Source: Acidobacteriota bacterium (GTDB taxonomy: Bacteria > Actinomycetota > Acidimicrobiia > Acidimicrobiales > RAAP-2). Taken from it: DNA of 45,533 bases. The position numbers were made by a program, and so were the translations under genes. Below, in pieces: positions 19,437 through 27,356 of this stretch (positions within the stretch are counted from its first letter, which is position 1; every line of letters starts with the position of its first letter). The notes beneath the pieces are model-generated. The model made no database searches and was not told the DNA's origin. It saw only the letters and a program-made list of their open reading frames with translations. The DNA is taken from NCBI GenBank assembly GCA_018970215.1, contig JAGWWX010000005.1, positions 1 to 45,533 on the forward strand, given 5' to 3'.

Positions 19437-21011
19437 TCACACTGGAGCAACGAGAACGCCCGGAGTCGAGCGTTCGATGTCTCGATTCTCGTGCTGCTCC
19501 AGCAGAGTCTCTAAGTTCTTTCGAATGCTCGTGTACCCGGGGTCCGAATAAAGATTGACCCGTTGCAGAGGATCGCCCTCAAGGTCGTAGAGCTCACCTT
19601 CTGTTCCGTCGTGGACGTAGCCCGCCTGATACCTCGTCAACAACCACTGACGAGTGACCACGGTACGCACGTGCACATCAACACCAAAGAGTGCCGAATC
19701 CCATTCGGTAATGGTGCTCGCATCCGAACCACCTACCACCTCACTCGATGTGGTGGGCAGGGCGGGTGCCTCGACCCACTCAGGCGCGGGGAGCCCCGCC
19801 GCCGCGAGAAACGTCGCGGCGAGTGAGACCAGACTCACCGGTTCGTTAATGACGGCGGGGGCCACCTGTGCGGACGGGGCCGGCCGCCAGATCAACGGAA
19901 GGCGCAAGAGCCCATCGACGTGGTAGGGGCCCTTGAAGAGTAGACCGAAGTCACCTTGCAACTCACCGTGATCCGTAGTGAAAACGATGTCAACGTCATG
20001 TGACCAACCGCGAGATTCAATCGCTGACAACACTCGGCCAATCGCCTCGTCAATCAACTCGACCTCAATGGCATTCAGTGCATTCACTTCACGCACCTGA
20101 TCCGGCGTCAAGGTTGCCGGAACCCACTTCGCGGGCGCCTCGTAGTTACTCACGAGCGACCCGTCGTACCACATTCGCCAGTGGCGAGCTTTGCTATCGA
20201 GCACAGCCTCTCGTTGGGCGGCGTCAGCGATATAGCCGGCGGGCAGATCAACATCGCGCCAGTTCACTCGTCCGAGCTCTGACTGCGGAGGATCCCACGG
20301 GTGATGGGGGTCAGGGAAACTCATCCAACAGAACCAGTCGCGGTCGGCGTCCAGGGTGTTGAGCCAGGCAATCGTTCGATCCGCAACCCAATCGGTGTGA
20401 TACCACTCACGAGGTATGACGTTGTACTTGACTTGAGGAGCCCCAGTCTCGCCACCACCTTCGGCGTTGACGTTGAGCTCTCCATCAAGAACGTTGTAAA
20501 AGGCACCGAACATCTCCGGGTGCTCGTCGCGTATGAATTTGGCGTAGTGCAACATTCCCGCAGCGCCATGAGTCGCCATCTCGAGGTGATCAAAACCACG
20601 ATGGACTCCACGACGTCCGTCGTACCACGGTTGTTCGACGGTCGGTATTCCGAGTTGCGCAAGCGAGTTCTCGGTAAATCGACCAAAGATATCCATGAAT
20701 GGTTCGAAGTGCGCCTTACCAATGAGGCTCGTTGCGTACCCCTGGTCATGGAGTGACTCCGCGAACGATGGTGCGTCAACGGCAAGTGGTACGCCGTTCA
20801 TCCAGGCACCGTGCGTGGTGGGGAACTGCCCCGTGAGCATCGACGATCGCGACGGCATACACACGACCGACGACGGCTGAGCGCGGGTGTAGCGGATTCC
20901 CTCCGCAGCGAGGCGGTCAATCACCGGCGTTCTCGACAGAATTCCTCCATTGCATCCCAAAGTGTCAAATCGCTGTTGATCGGTCGTGATGAAGAGAATT
21001 TTTCTACCCAT
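19437..21011 (-). CDS. type I (formylglycine) sulfatase
   Basis: MGRKILFITTDQQRFDTLGCNG; catalytic CMPSRSSMLTGQ (CxPSR); FTTDHGELQGDFGL; ORF to 21077, start placed at MGRK. Confidence 0.9.
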   Translation of the reverse strand: MGRKILFITTDQQRFDTLGCNGGILSRTPVIDRLAAEGIRYTRAQPSSVVCMPSRSSMLTGQFPTTHGAWMNGVPLAVDAPSFAESLHDQGYATSLIGKAHFEPFMDIFGRFTENSLAQLGIPTVEQPWYDGRRGVHRGFDHLEMATHGAAGMLHYAKFIRDEHPEMFGAFYNVLDGELNVNAEGGGETGAPQVKYNVIPREWYHTDWVADRTIAWLNTLDADRDWFCWMSFPDPHHPWDPPQSELGRVNWRDVDLPAGYIADAAQREAVLDSKARHWRMWYDGSLVSNYEAPAKWVPATLTPDQVREVNALNAIEVELIDEAIGRVLSAIESRGWSHDVDIVFTTDHGELQGDFGLLFKGPYHVDGLLRLPLIWRPAPSAQVAPAVINEPVSLVSLAATFLAAAGLPAPEWVEAPALPTTSSEVVGGSDASTITEWDSALFGVDVHVRTVVTRQWLLTRYQAGYVHDGTEGELYDLEGDPLQRVNLYSDPGYTSIRKNLETLLEQHENRDIERSTPGVLVAPV

Positions 21012-21012
21012 G

Positions 21013-21408
21013 TCAGTCCTTTCCCGTGAGTGCGAGACGCTCGATCTCGGCCAATGCTCCGTAGCTGCCGCCCCCAATCACGAGCGCTAAGACATCGGGT
21101 TCCGCGGTGGTGGAGTACACGCAGAGTGAATCCCGCTCCCCAATCTCAATGACGTCAATGGTGCCGAGATGGGAGCTGTAAAGCGGGGAGGTGATGCGGT
21201 ACGCAAAGCGCCGCAGAATGGAATCTGACGCAATAATCTCCTCCGGCATTGAAATACCGTTCGCGAGATGAATCGTCCGAATGTTCCCCTCGACGTCACA
21301 TCCGACGATTCCGGGAAACCACTGTGGGATTGACGCTGGATCCTTCACCACGTTCCACACGGTGTCAGCAGGCGCCGCAATTCGGCGCTCGTATCGCACA
21401 GTTGCCAT
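21013..21408 (-). CDS. SRPBCC/polyketide-cyclase-like ligand-binding protein
   Basis: 131 aa; MATVRYERRIAAPADTVWNVVKDPASIPQWFPGI typical of START/SRPBCC proteins. Confidence 0.75.
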   Translation of the reverse strand: MATVRYERRIAAPADTVWNVVKDPASIPQWFPGIVGCDVEGNIRTIHLANGISMPEEIIASDSILRRFAYRITSPLYSSHLGTIDVIEIGERDSLCVYSTTAEPDVLALVIGGGSYGALAEIERLALTGKD

Positions 21409-21439
21409 GTTGTCCTTTCAAGCGTTGGGGTGGCGCTCG

Positions 21440-21445
21440 TAGTCT
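21440..21445 (+). promoter_or_regulatory. -10-like TAGTCT, N6 before menE ATG
   Basis: TAGTCT-CAGAGT-ATG. Confidence 0.5.
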
Positions 21446-21451
21446 CAGAGT

Positions 21452-22549
21452 ATGCCGAAAGTTGTTGCGCTTGAGTTGACCGACGGTCAACGACTATTCG
21501 ACGCCCTTCGTCAGTGCTACAACGAGGGCAGCACGGCGTGCATTCTCGACCCACGCGATAGCGCCCACCGGCGTTCTGTGGTCATGGCCTCCCTGCGCCC
21601 GACACATCATCTCACGGAGTCGGGAATGACTCACTGCGACGGAGGACTTCCTAGCCAGGAGGGCGACGGCGTCATCGTTCTCACGTCCGGCACGAGTGGA
21701 CCGCCGAAAGCCGCAGTGCTTACCTGGGATGCATTACGGGCTTCGGCCGAACTGTCGTCGCACGCCCTCCAGCGAGGTCCGTTAATGCGATGGTGGGCCC
21801 ATCTCACGCCGGTACACATCGGCGGGCTGGCCGTGTATCTGCGAAGCCTCTTCCTCGATCAGAATCCCGTTTTCGCGACGACGACGCACGACGCCCTTGA
21901 GCAGGGGGCGACGCATGTTGCCCTCGTTCGCACCCAACTTCATCGCGGTGATTACCGCGATTTCCAGTTGGTGTTACTCGGTGGTGGCCCTCCACCTCCC
22001 GATATTCCCGCCAACGTCGTGACGACGTGGGGAATGACGGAGACGGGATCCGGCGTTGTCTATGACGGTGTTCCCCTCCCCTCGGTGTCTCTGCGTGTCG
22101 TGGACAGCGAAATTCATGTGGCGGCGCCCACCTTGCTTCGTATCTATCGAGATGGATTCGATCCCACCTATCGCGACGAACAGGGCGTGAGATGGTTACC
22201 AACGGGGGACGAAGGTGAGTTCTCTGACGGCCGATTGCAAATACGAGGCCGCCGCGACTACGTCATCAACACCGGCGGTGAAAAAGTGTGGCCGGACGAC
22301 GTAGAGCGAGTTCTGAGTGACTGTCGCGGCATTGACGATGTCGTTGTCTTTGGCCGTGAGGATCCAGAATGGGGTCAACGGGTTGTCGCATGGTGTGTCA
22401 GCAACCGGTCGGCCGAAGACCTCGCAGGAGAGTTTCGCGAACGAGTAACCGAAGCTCTCGGTCGGTGGGCCGTTCCAAAAGACATCCACATCGTCACGGA
22501 GATTCCGCGGACACCCAACGGGAAGATTCGCCGCAGCGAACTGCGTTAA
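21452..22549 (+). CDS. menE: o-succinylbenzoate-CoA ligase (AMP-forming)
   Basis: 365 aa; VLTSGTSGPPKAAVLTW, TWGMTETGSGVVYDG, PTGDEGEF, PRTPNGKIRRSELR; men context. Confidence 0.9.
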   Translation: MPKVVALELTDGQRLFDALRQCYNEGSTACILDPRDSAHRRSVVMASLRPTHHLTESGMTHCDGGLPSQEGDGVIVLTSGTSGPPKAAVLTWDALRASAELSSHALQRGPLMRWWAHLTPVHIGGLAVYLRSLFLDQNPVFATTTHDALEQGATHVALVRTQLHRGDYRDFQLVLLGGGPPPPDIPANVVTTWGMTETGSGVVYDGVPLPSVSLRVVDSEIHVAAPTLLRIYRDGFDPTYRDEQGVRWLPTGDEGEFSDGRLQIRGRRDYVINTGGEKVWPDDVERVLSDCRGIDDVVVFGREDPEWGQRVVAWCVSNRSAEDLAGEFRERVTEALGRWAVPKDIHIVTEIPRTPNGKIRRSELR

Positions 22550-23313
22550 CCAACACCACCCGTCGGCTGATTGATCGTGCCACCGTCAACCACGAGGGTC
22601 TGACCCGTCATCCACGAGCTCGCATCGGAGGCAAGGGTGAGAATGATGGAGGCGATGTCGTCAGGTTCGCCGAGGCGTTTCATCGGAATGTGACGCACAA
22701 TCTCTGACTCTCGCGTCTCCCACAGTCCCCGGGCAAGTTCTGTTCGAACGAGACCTGGTGCAATAGCGTTCACGCGCACCGATGGCGCAAGTTCATACGC
22801 CAACTGTTTCGTCGTATGGATAACGGCTGCCTTAGTCACGTTGTACCAACCAATTCCAGGCTCAGGTCCCAGTCCACCGATTGACGCGACATTAACGATG
22901 ACGCCACCGTGTTCTTTCATCCACTGATGCCACGCCGAACGAACGTGATAGAGAACGCTGGCCTGGTTAATTTCATACGTTTTCTGCATGCGGACATCAT
23001 CAATATCAACGAGGGGTCCAAAATACGGATTTGTCGCAGCGTTATTCACCAAAATATCGAGTCGGCCAAAAGTCTGAATGGTCGATGCAACAACCCGCTC
23101 GGCGTCTTCGCTTCGACCGACATGACCCGTAGTCGTAGCGACGCGATCGTGGTCATCTCGAAACGTTGCTCGTGCTTCGTCAAGATTCGATTGCTTGCGG
23201 GACGTCAACATCACCGAGGCCCCCGCTGACACCAATCGATGTGCGGCGGCGAGCCCGATACCTCGGCTCGCGCCAGTAATGAGGGCGACTTTACCTTCGA
23301 GAGAAATCTTCAC
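22546..23313 (-). CDS. SDR family oxidoreductase
   Basis: 255 aa; GKVALITGASRGIGLAAA, VNNAATN, GWYNVTKAA. Confidence 0.93.
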   Translation of the reverse strand: MKISLEGKVALITGASRGIGLAAAHRLVSAGASVMLTSRKQSNLDEARATFRDDHDRVATTTGHVGRSEDAERVVASTIQTFGRLDILVNNAATNPYFGPLVDIDDVRMQKTYEINQASVLYHVRSAWHQWMKEHGGVIVNVASIGGLGPEPGIGWYNVTKAAVIHTTKQLAYELAPSVRVNAIAPGLVRTELARGLWETRESEIVRHIPMKRLGEPDDIASIILTLASDASSWMTGQTLVVDGGTINQPTGGVG

Positions 23314-23319
23314 AGCTCC

Positions 23320-23325
23320 ACGTTA
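23320..23325 (-). promoter_or_regulatory. -10-like TAACGT, N6 before SDR GTG
   Basis: TAACGT-GGAGCT-GTG. Confidence 0.5.
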
Positions 23326-23415
23326 GAAGAGCCACTCCCCCATAACTCGTGTTATAGGGCTTTGGCACAGTGGGGAGGCTGACAAGGTGTCAGACGTCTC
23401 AACCAAGGAGAAGAA

Positions 23416-23898
23416 GTGCAAGTAATTCCCACCGTATCGTTAATTGACCACGAAAACCTGGCGTGCGGGCTCACCCGTTCCCTCGAACCGAATAATCAGC
23501 AGCGATTGGATCGTAAGCAACAGGTCTTCCACGCGTTGAATGCCGTGACTGGAAATCAGTTGGGGCACATCGTCGTCGGATCCAGCTACGCCGGTTTAAC
23601 GCTGATGGAAAATTCACTGTGCTGCCCGACCGCTCGGCAGGTCTACGAGATTGGCAAAGATGGAGCGGAGCGGGCACTCTTGAAGTATCTCGACGAACAC
23701 TTCGAGGGCTTTTCGATTGGAACGTTGATTATCGGCTCTGGTGACCGCGCGTTCGCCGAAGTTGCGGCGAAGTGGCGCGCTCGAGGTACCCACGTTCTCG
23801 TCATTAGCCAACCCGGCTCACTTTCGAGCGAGCTCTATGCGGCCGCATCACAGGTCATCGTCATTCCGACACAGTGGCAGTTCGATTTCGCCGCTTAG
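23416..23898 (+). CDS. NYN/LabA-like (PIN-fold) domain protein
   Basis: 160 aa; N-term SLIDHENL, C-term TLIIGSGDRAFAEVAAKWRARGTHVLVISQPGSLSSELYAAASQVIVI; strong SD AAGGAGAAG. Confidence 0.65.
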   Translation: MQVIPTVSLIDHENLACGLTRSLEPNNQQRLDRKQQVFHALNAVTGNQLGHIVVGSSYAGLTLMENSLCCPTARQVYEIGKDGAERALLKYLDEHFEGFSIGTLIIGSGDRAFAEVAAKWRARGTHVLVISQPGSLSSELYAAASQVIVIPTQWQFDFAA

Positions 23899-23904
23899 TC
23901 CCTC

Positions 23905-23934
23905 GGCCCGGAGTGGCGAGAGCCACTCCGGGCC
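23905..23934. terminator. perfect 13-bp GC-rich hairpin with GAGA loop
   Basis: GGCCCGGAGTGGC-GAGA-GCCACTCCGGGCC directly after the 23898 stop; no U-tract follows. Confidence 0.7.
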
Positions 23935-23943
23935 CCTGGTCGG

Positions 23944-23949
23944 TACGCT
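23944..23949 (+). promoter_or_regulatory. -10-like TACGCT, N6 before yyaL-like ATG
   Basis: TACGCT-TCAGTA-ATG. Confidence 0.5.
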
Positions 23950-23955
23950 TCAGTA

Positions 23956-25959
23956 ATGCCCCGACGCCTTGCGACTTCGTCGAGCGCATACCTCCGTCAG
24001 CACGCCGACAATCCCGTCGACTGGTGGGAGTGGTCCACCGAGGCGTTCGAGGAAGCTGCACGTCGTAACGTTCCGGTTTTTCTCAGCATTGGCTACGCCG
24101 CGTGCCACTGGTGCCATGTCATGGCTCACGAGTCGTTCGAAGATCCCGTCATCGCCGACTTTCTAAATCAACACTTCGTCAGTATCAAGGTTGATCGAGA
24201 GGAACGTCCCGACGTAGATGCCGTTTACATGACGGCCACACAAGCAGTCAGTGGTCATGGAGGTTGGCCGATGTCGGTATTTCTCTTTCCCGACGGTCGA
24301 CCGTTCATGGCCGGCACCTACTTCCCACCGGTGGATCGTCACGGAACTCCGGGCTTCCCCCGCCTTCTTCACGCCCTGCACGACGCCTGGAACTCTCAGC
24401 AGACTCTCCTCGTCGAACAGGCGGAGGAGATTGAACGAGCAATCGCTCACGAGATAACAGTGATCGATCGCGTGGCGCCATACGTGCCGTCGCTGCAAGA
24501 GACCGCGGAACAGCTCGTTGCTGACCTACTTCGGCGCGTTGAACGTCACGGAGGATTTTCACCCGCACCGAAGTTTCCGCGACCGGCGTACATCGAAGGG
24601 CTGCTCACCTCGCTCGAGGTCCCGGGTGTGCGAGAGGCAATCGCCGTCACTCTCAATTCAATGAGTCGTCGAGGGATGTACGACCACATGGGTGGTGGAT
24701 TTGCCCGCTACAGCGTTGACGCTGAGTGGCACGTACCGCACTTTGAACAGATGTTGAGCGATCAGGCCCTCTTAGCGACCACGTATCTCCGCGCGCACCG
24801 CGCCTTCGGAGGCACGACGGAGTGGGCCGACGTTGCTCAGCGCACCCTCGACGCCATGATTGACCGCTTCTGGCTTGGTGGTGGGTTCGCCTCGTCGCTC
24901 GACGCCGACGCCGAGGGACACGAGGGACGTCATGTCACGTGGACATTGGAAGAAGTTCGCGAGACGCTTGTGAGTGCAGGTCTCGGCAACCTCTACCTCC
25001 CCATTGTCACGAGATACTCATTCGATCGTTCCCCGGCCTTTGAAGGTCGCCTCATTCCCACACTGTTGGATGGCGAACCATTCACACCTCCGCCACACCT
25101 CGCACAGGCTGTTGACGTACTCCTTCGCGCGAGAAGCGAGCGCATTCAACCGGGGCGAGACGAAAAGATTGTTCTCGAGTGGAACGCGATGGCCATCGTG
25201 GCTCTTGTTGAATCGGGTGATCCTCGACACGCTCAGTTCGCTGCGTCGACTTGGGACGCCGTGAGTGTGACGCACTACGACGGTCGCCAGTGGTGGCGGA
25301 CCGACGCTCGAACGGCAAGTGCCACGAGCACCGATCTCGCTTGGATGATGAGAGCCGGTCTCGCTCTCTATCAAGCAACTGGTAGTGACCACTATCTTCA
25401 ACAGGTCCTCAGCCTCAGCAACGAACTGCTCTCGCACTATTGGGACGGTCCCACTCCTCAGAGTCCCTTGGTAGTCGACGGACGTGGGTTCTTCACCACC
25501 CGTGACAACGTTGCAGACCTCGCGTGGCGACCGAAGGAGATCTTCGACGGTTCGGTACCGTCATCCCATTCGGTCGCTACTCACGCCTTTGCGGAGCTCA
25601 GTGCCGTCACCTCTGACCCTCTGCACCGCGCCGTCACCGATCACCTGGTGCGGTTGGTAGGCAGCGTTGCCCGAGACCATCCCAGTGCCGTTCCCGACTT
25701 CATTAATGCTCTCGGCTTGGCTCTACGGCCTCGGCAGATCGTCATTCCTGGCCAACAACCAGAGTGGGCCGGCGTCTTGAGGAACTGCTTTATCCCCCAC
25801 TCCGTCACCGTGAGAGGTAGCGGATCAACGCCCCTCCTTGACGGACGCACCGAAGGCGCTGTGTATCTCTGCGAAGGTGGTACCTGCCAGCTTCCCGCAC
25901 GAACTCTTGACGAGCTCGTCGCCCAGCTCGCCGCATTCGGTACCGTGGTGAAACCATGA
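23956..25959 (+). CDS. thioredoxin-like DUF255 / YyaL (SSP411) family protein
   Basis: 667 aa; GYAACHWCHVMAHESFEDPVIADFLN, GGWPMSVFLFPDGRPFMAGTYFP. Confidence 0.93.
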   Translation: MPRRLATSSSAYLRQHADNPVDWWEWSTEAFEEAARRNVPVFLSIGYAACHWCHVMAHESFEDPVIADFLNQHFVSIKVDREERPDVDAVYMTATQAVSGHGGWPMSVFLFPDGRPFMAGTYFPPVDRHGTPGFPRLLHALHDAWNSQQTLLVEQAEEIERAIAHEITVIDRVAPYVPSLQETAEQLVADLLRRVERHGGFSPAPKFPRPAYIEGLLTSLEVPGVREAIAVTLNSMSRRGMYDHMGGGFARYSVDAEWHVPHFEQMLSDQALLATTYLRAHRAFGGTTEWADVAQRTLDAMIDRFWLGGGFASSLDADAEGHEGRHVTWTLEEVRETLVSAGLGNLYLPIVTRYSFDRSPAFEGRLIPTLLDGEPFTPPPHLAQAVDVLLRARSERIQPGRDEKIVLEWNAMAIVALVESGDPRHAQFAASTWDAVSVTHYDGRQWWRTDARTASATSTDLAWMMRAGLALYQATGSDHYLQQVLSLSNELLSHYWDGPTPQSPLVVDGRGFFTTRDNVADLAWRPKEIFDGSVPSSHSVATHAFAELSAVTSDPLHRAVTDHLVRLVGSVARDHPSAVPDFINALGLALRPRQIVIPGQQPEWAGVLRNCFIPHSVTVRGSGSTPLLDGRTEGAVYLCEGGTCQLPARTLDELVAQLAAFGTVVKP

Positions 25960-26672
25960 AGTGGCGCCGTGATAGTGAACGAATTGAAACTCGACGCTTT
26001 GTCAAGTCAATTCCCCAACGATCGCTCGCTGCCGTCACCCCCGGGGCGAACGTCTACGGCCTCGTCATCGGATCGACGTCCGAAGACACCACGGTCATTG
26101 ATTTGGCGTCGGGGGCACTCATGCGATGGCGAGTGCCGTGGCCCGTCGGCATGGAGAGCGATCTGCAGATGTTCAGCGTGGTCGAAGCGGTGATTGCCGA
26201 CGATCCCGCCGATGACGATCTCGCGCAACCCGAGGCAATTACGGTGGCCGACCTCCCGCGCCAGATTGGCATTCTTCGAGGGCGAAGTGTGAAGAAACTT
26301 CTCGCGAACATCGTCGCACCGACCGACGGACCGCTGTTTGGGTTCCGTGGTCCCTCGGCGCCGTACTGGGAGTTTCGTGGCGAACGACCGAGTGTGGCCG
26401 TTCTAGTCGTCGACCGCGGTCCGCAACTACTGCGTCGACCGGAAGATGGCTCCACGTGGGTTCGATTTGGATTTGAGCTGGACGATGTATGGCTTCTCTG
26501 CGAGGACCAGAGCGCCGTGCGCGCCATCGATGCGACCCGTCGACTCTCCCTCTCGGGTAAAGATCTCGCAATTGCGCTCGGATTCAAGCCGGCGTACGTA
26601 CTCGCCAGTCTTTCGCAGCCCGTCGATGGGCACTGCTACAAAACCTGTACGGGGCTCATACCCCGTTCGTAA
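25956..26672 (+). CDS. hypothetical protein coupled to YyaL-like gene
   Basis: 238 aa; overlaps the upstream stop by 4 nt (ATGA); no family recognised. Confidence 0.6.
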   Translation: MKWRRDSERIETRRFVKSIPQRSLAAVTPGANVYGLVIGSTSEDTTVIDLASGALMRWRVPWPVGMESDLQMFSVVEAVIADDPADDDLAQPEAITVADLPRQIGILRGRSVKKLLANIVAPTDGPLFGFRGPSAPYWEFRGERPSVAVLVVDRGPQLLRRPEDGSTWVRFGFELDDVWLLCEDQSAVRAIDATRRLSLSGKDLAIALGFKPAYVLASLSQPVDGHCYKTCTGLIPRS

Positions 26673-26686
26673 CTACTTCGGTAGTT
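26671..26686. terminator. UUCG-tetraloop hairpin spanning two convergent stop codons
   Basis: AACTAC-TTCG-GTAGTT, preceded by ACGGGG-CTCATA-CCCCGT at 26649..26666. Confidence 0.55.
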
Positions 26687-27344
26687 TGCCGGAGGCGAGG
26701 TCCTCGGCCATAGCCCAGCCAAAAACAATCAGACGCTGTCCTTTTGCGGCCTTCACACCTTTGAAGAACGATGCGACGCCGTCCGGCAGGGCGGCCTTCG
26801 CGGCCACATAGTCCAATCCACCGACGGGAAGTTCGGTGAGCGAATGAACGAAAGTCTGGTCATCGAAGTCGCGTTCTCCACCAAACCGCTTGGCGAGTCG
26901 ACGCCCCCAGGCGCGATCTTCACCCGTCGGTTTGTACCCCTGTCGAGGAACAATGTCCGTCAATCCCGTAAAAGCTCGAAATCCGTCGGCGGAGAGTAGA
27001 CGGGTTCCCAGCAGGACGTCTTCATCGGGGAACGCCAGTAGTGCGCGCCGGTACTGATCGTGCAATAGAGCCTTCAGCGTTTGATCGCTCTTGGTATTGC
27101 GGTCAACGAGAGCGACACCAACGAGAAGTGCCGGCGTGCCGCCGATTCGCTCGAGCGTACAAAAGCTGTAGCCGCGAAGTTTGTTGCCTTCACGTGCGTG
27201 AGTGACGAGGACCCAGTCTTCGCGCTGCTTGGAGAGAAACCCAATGTCGAAGTGGGGGTCTCGGTTGGCGCAGAGGTCGGCCATCTCGGCGAGATCGCTG
27301 TCCGTAAGAGCCGTCGTATCTTTTGTCGTCACCGTCATCGCCAT
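26673..27344 (-). CDS. hypothetical protein, possibly GNAT-like
   Basis: 223 aa; RGYSFCTLERIGGTPALLVGVALVDRNTKSDQTLKALL resembles acetyltransferase beta-strand/loop order; weak. Confidence 0.6.
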   Translation of the reverse strand: MAMTVTTKDTTALTDSDLAEMADLCANRDPHFDIGFLSKQREDWVLVTHAREGNKLRGYSFCTLERIGGTPALLVGVALVDRNTKSDQTLKALLHDQYRRALLAFPDEDVLLGTRLLSADGFRAFTGLTDIVPRQGYKPTGEDRAWGRRLAKRFGGERDFDDQTFVHSLTELPVGGLDYVAAKAALPDGVASFFKGVKAAKGQRLIVFGWAMAEDLASGKLPK

Positions 27345-27356
27345 AGGACCACCATT

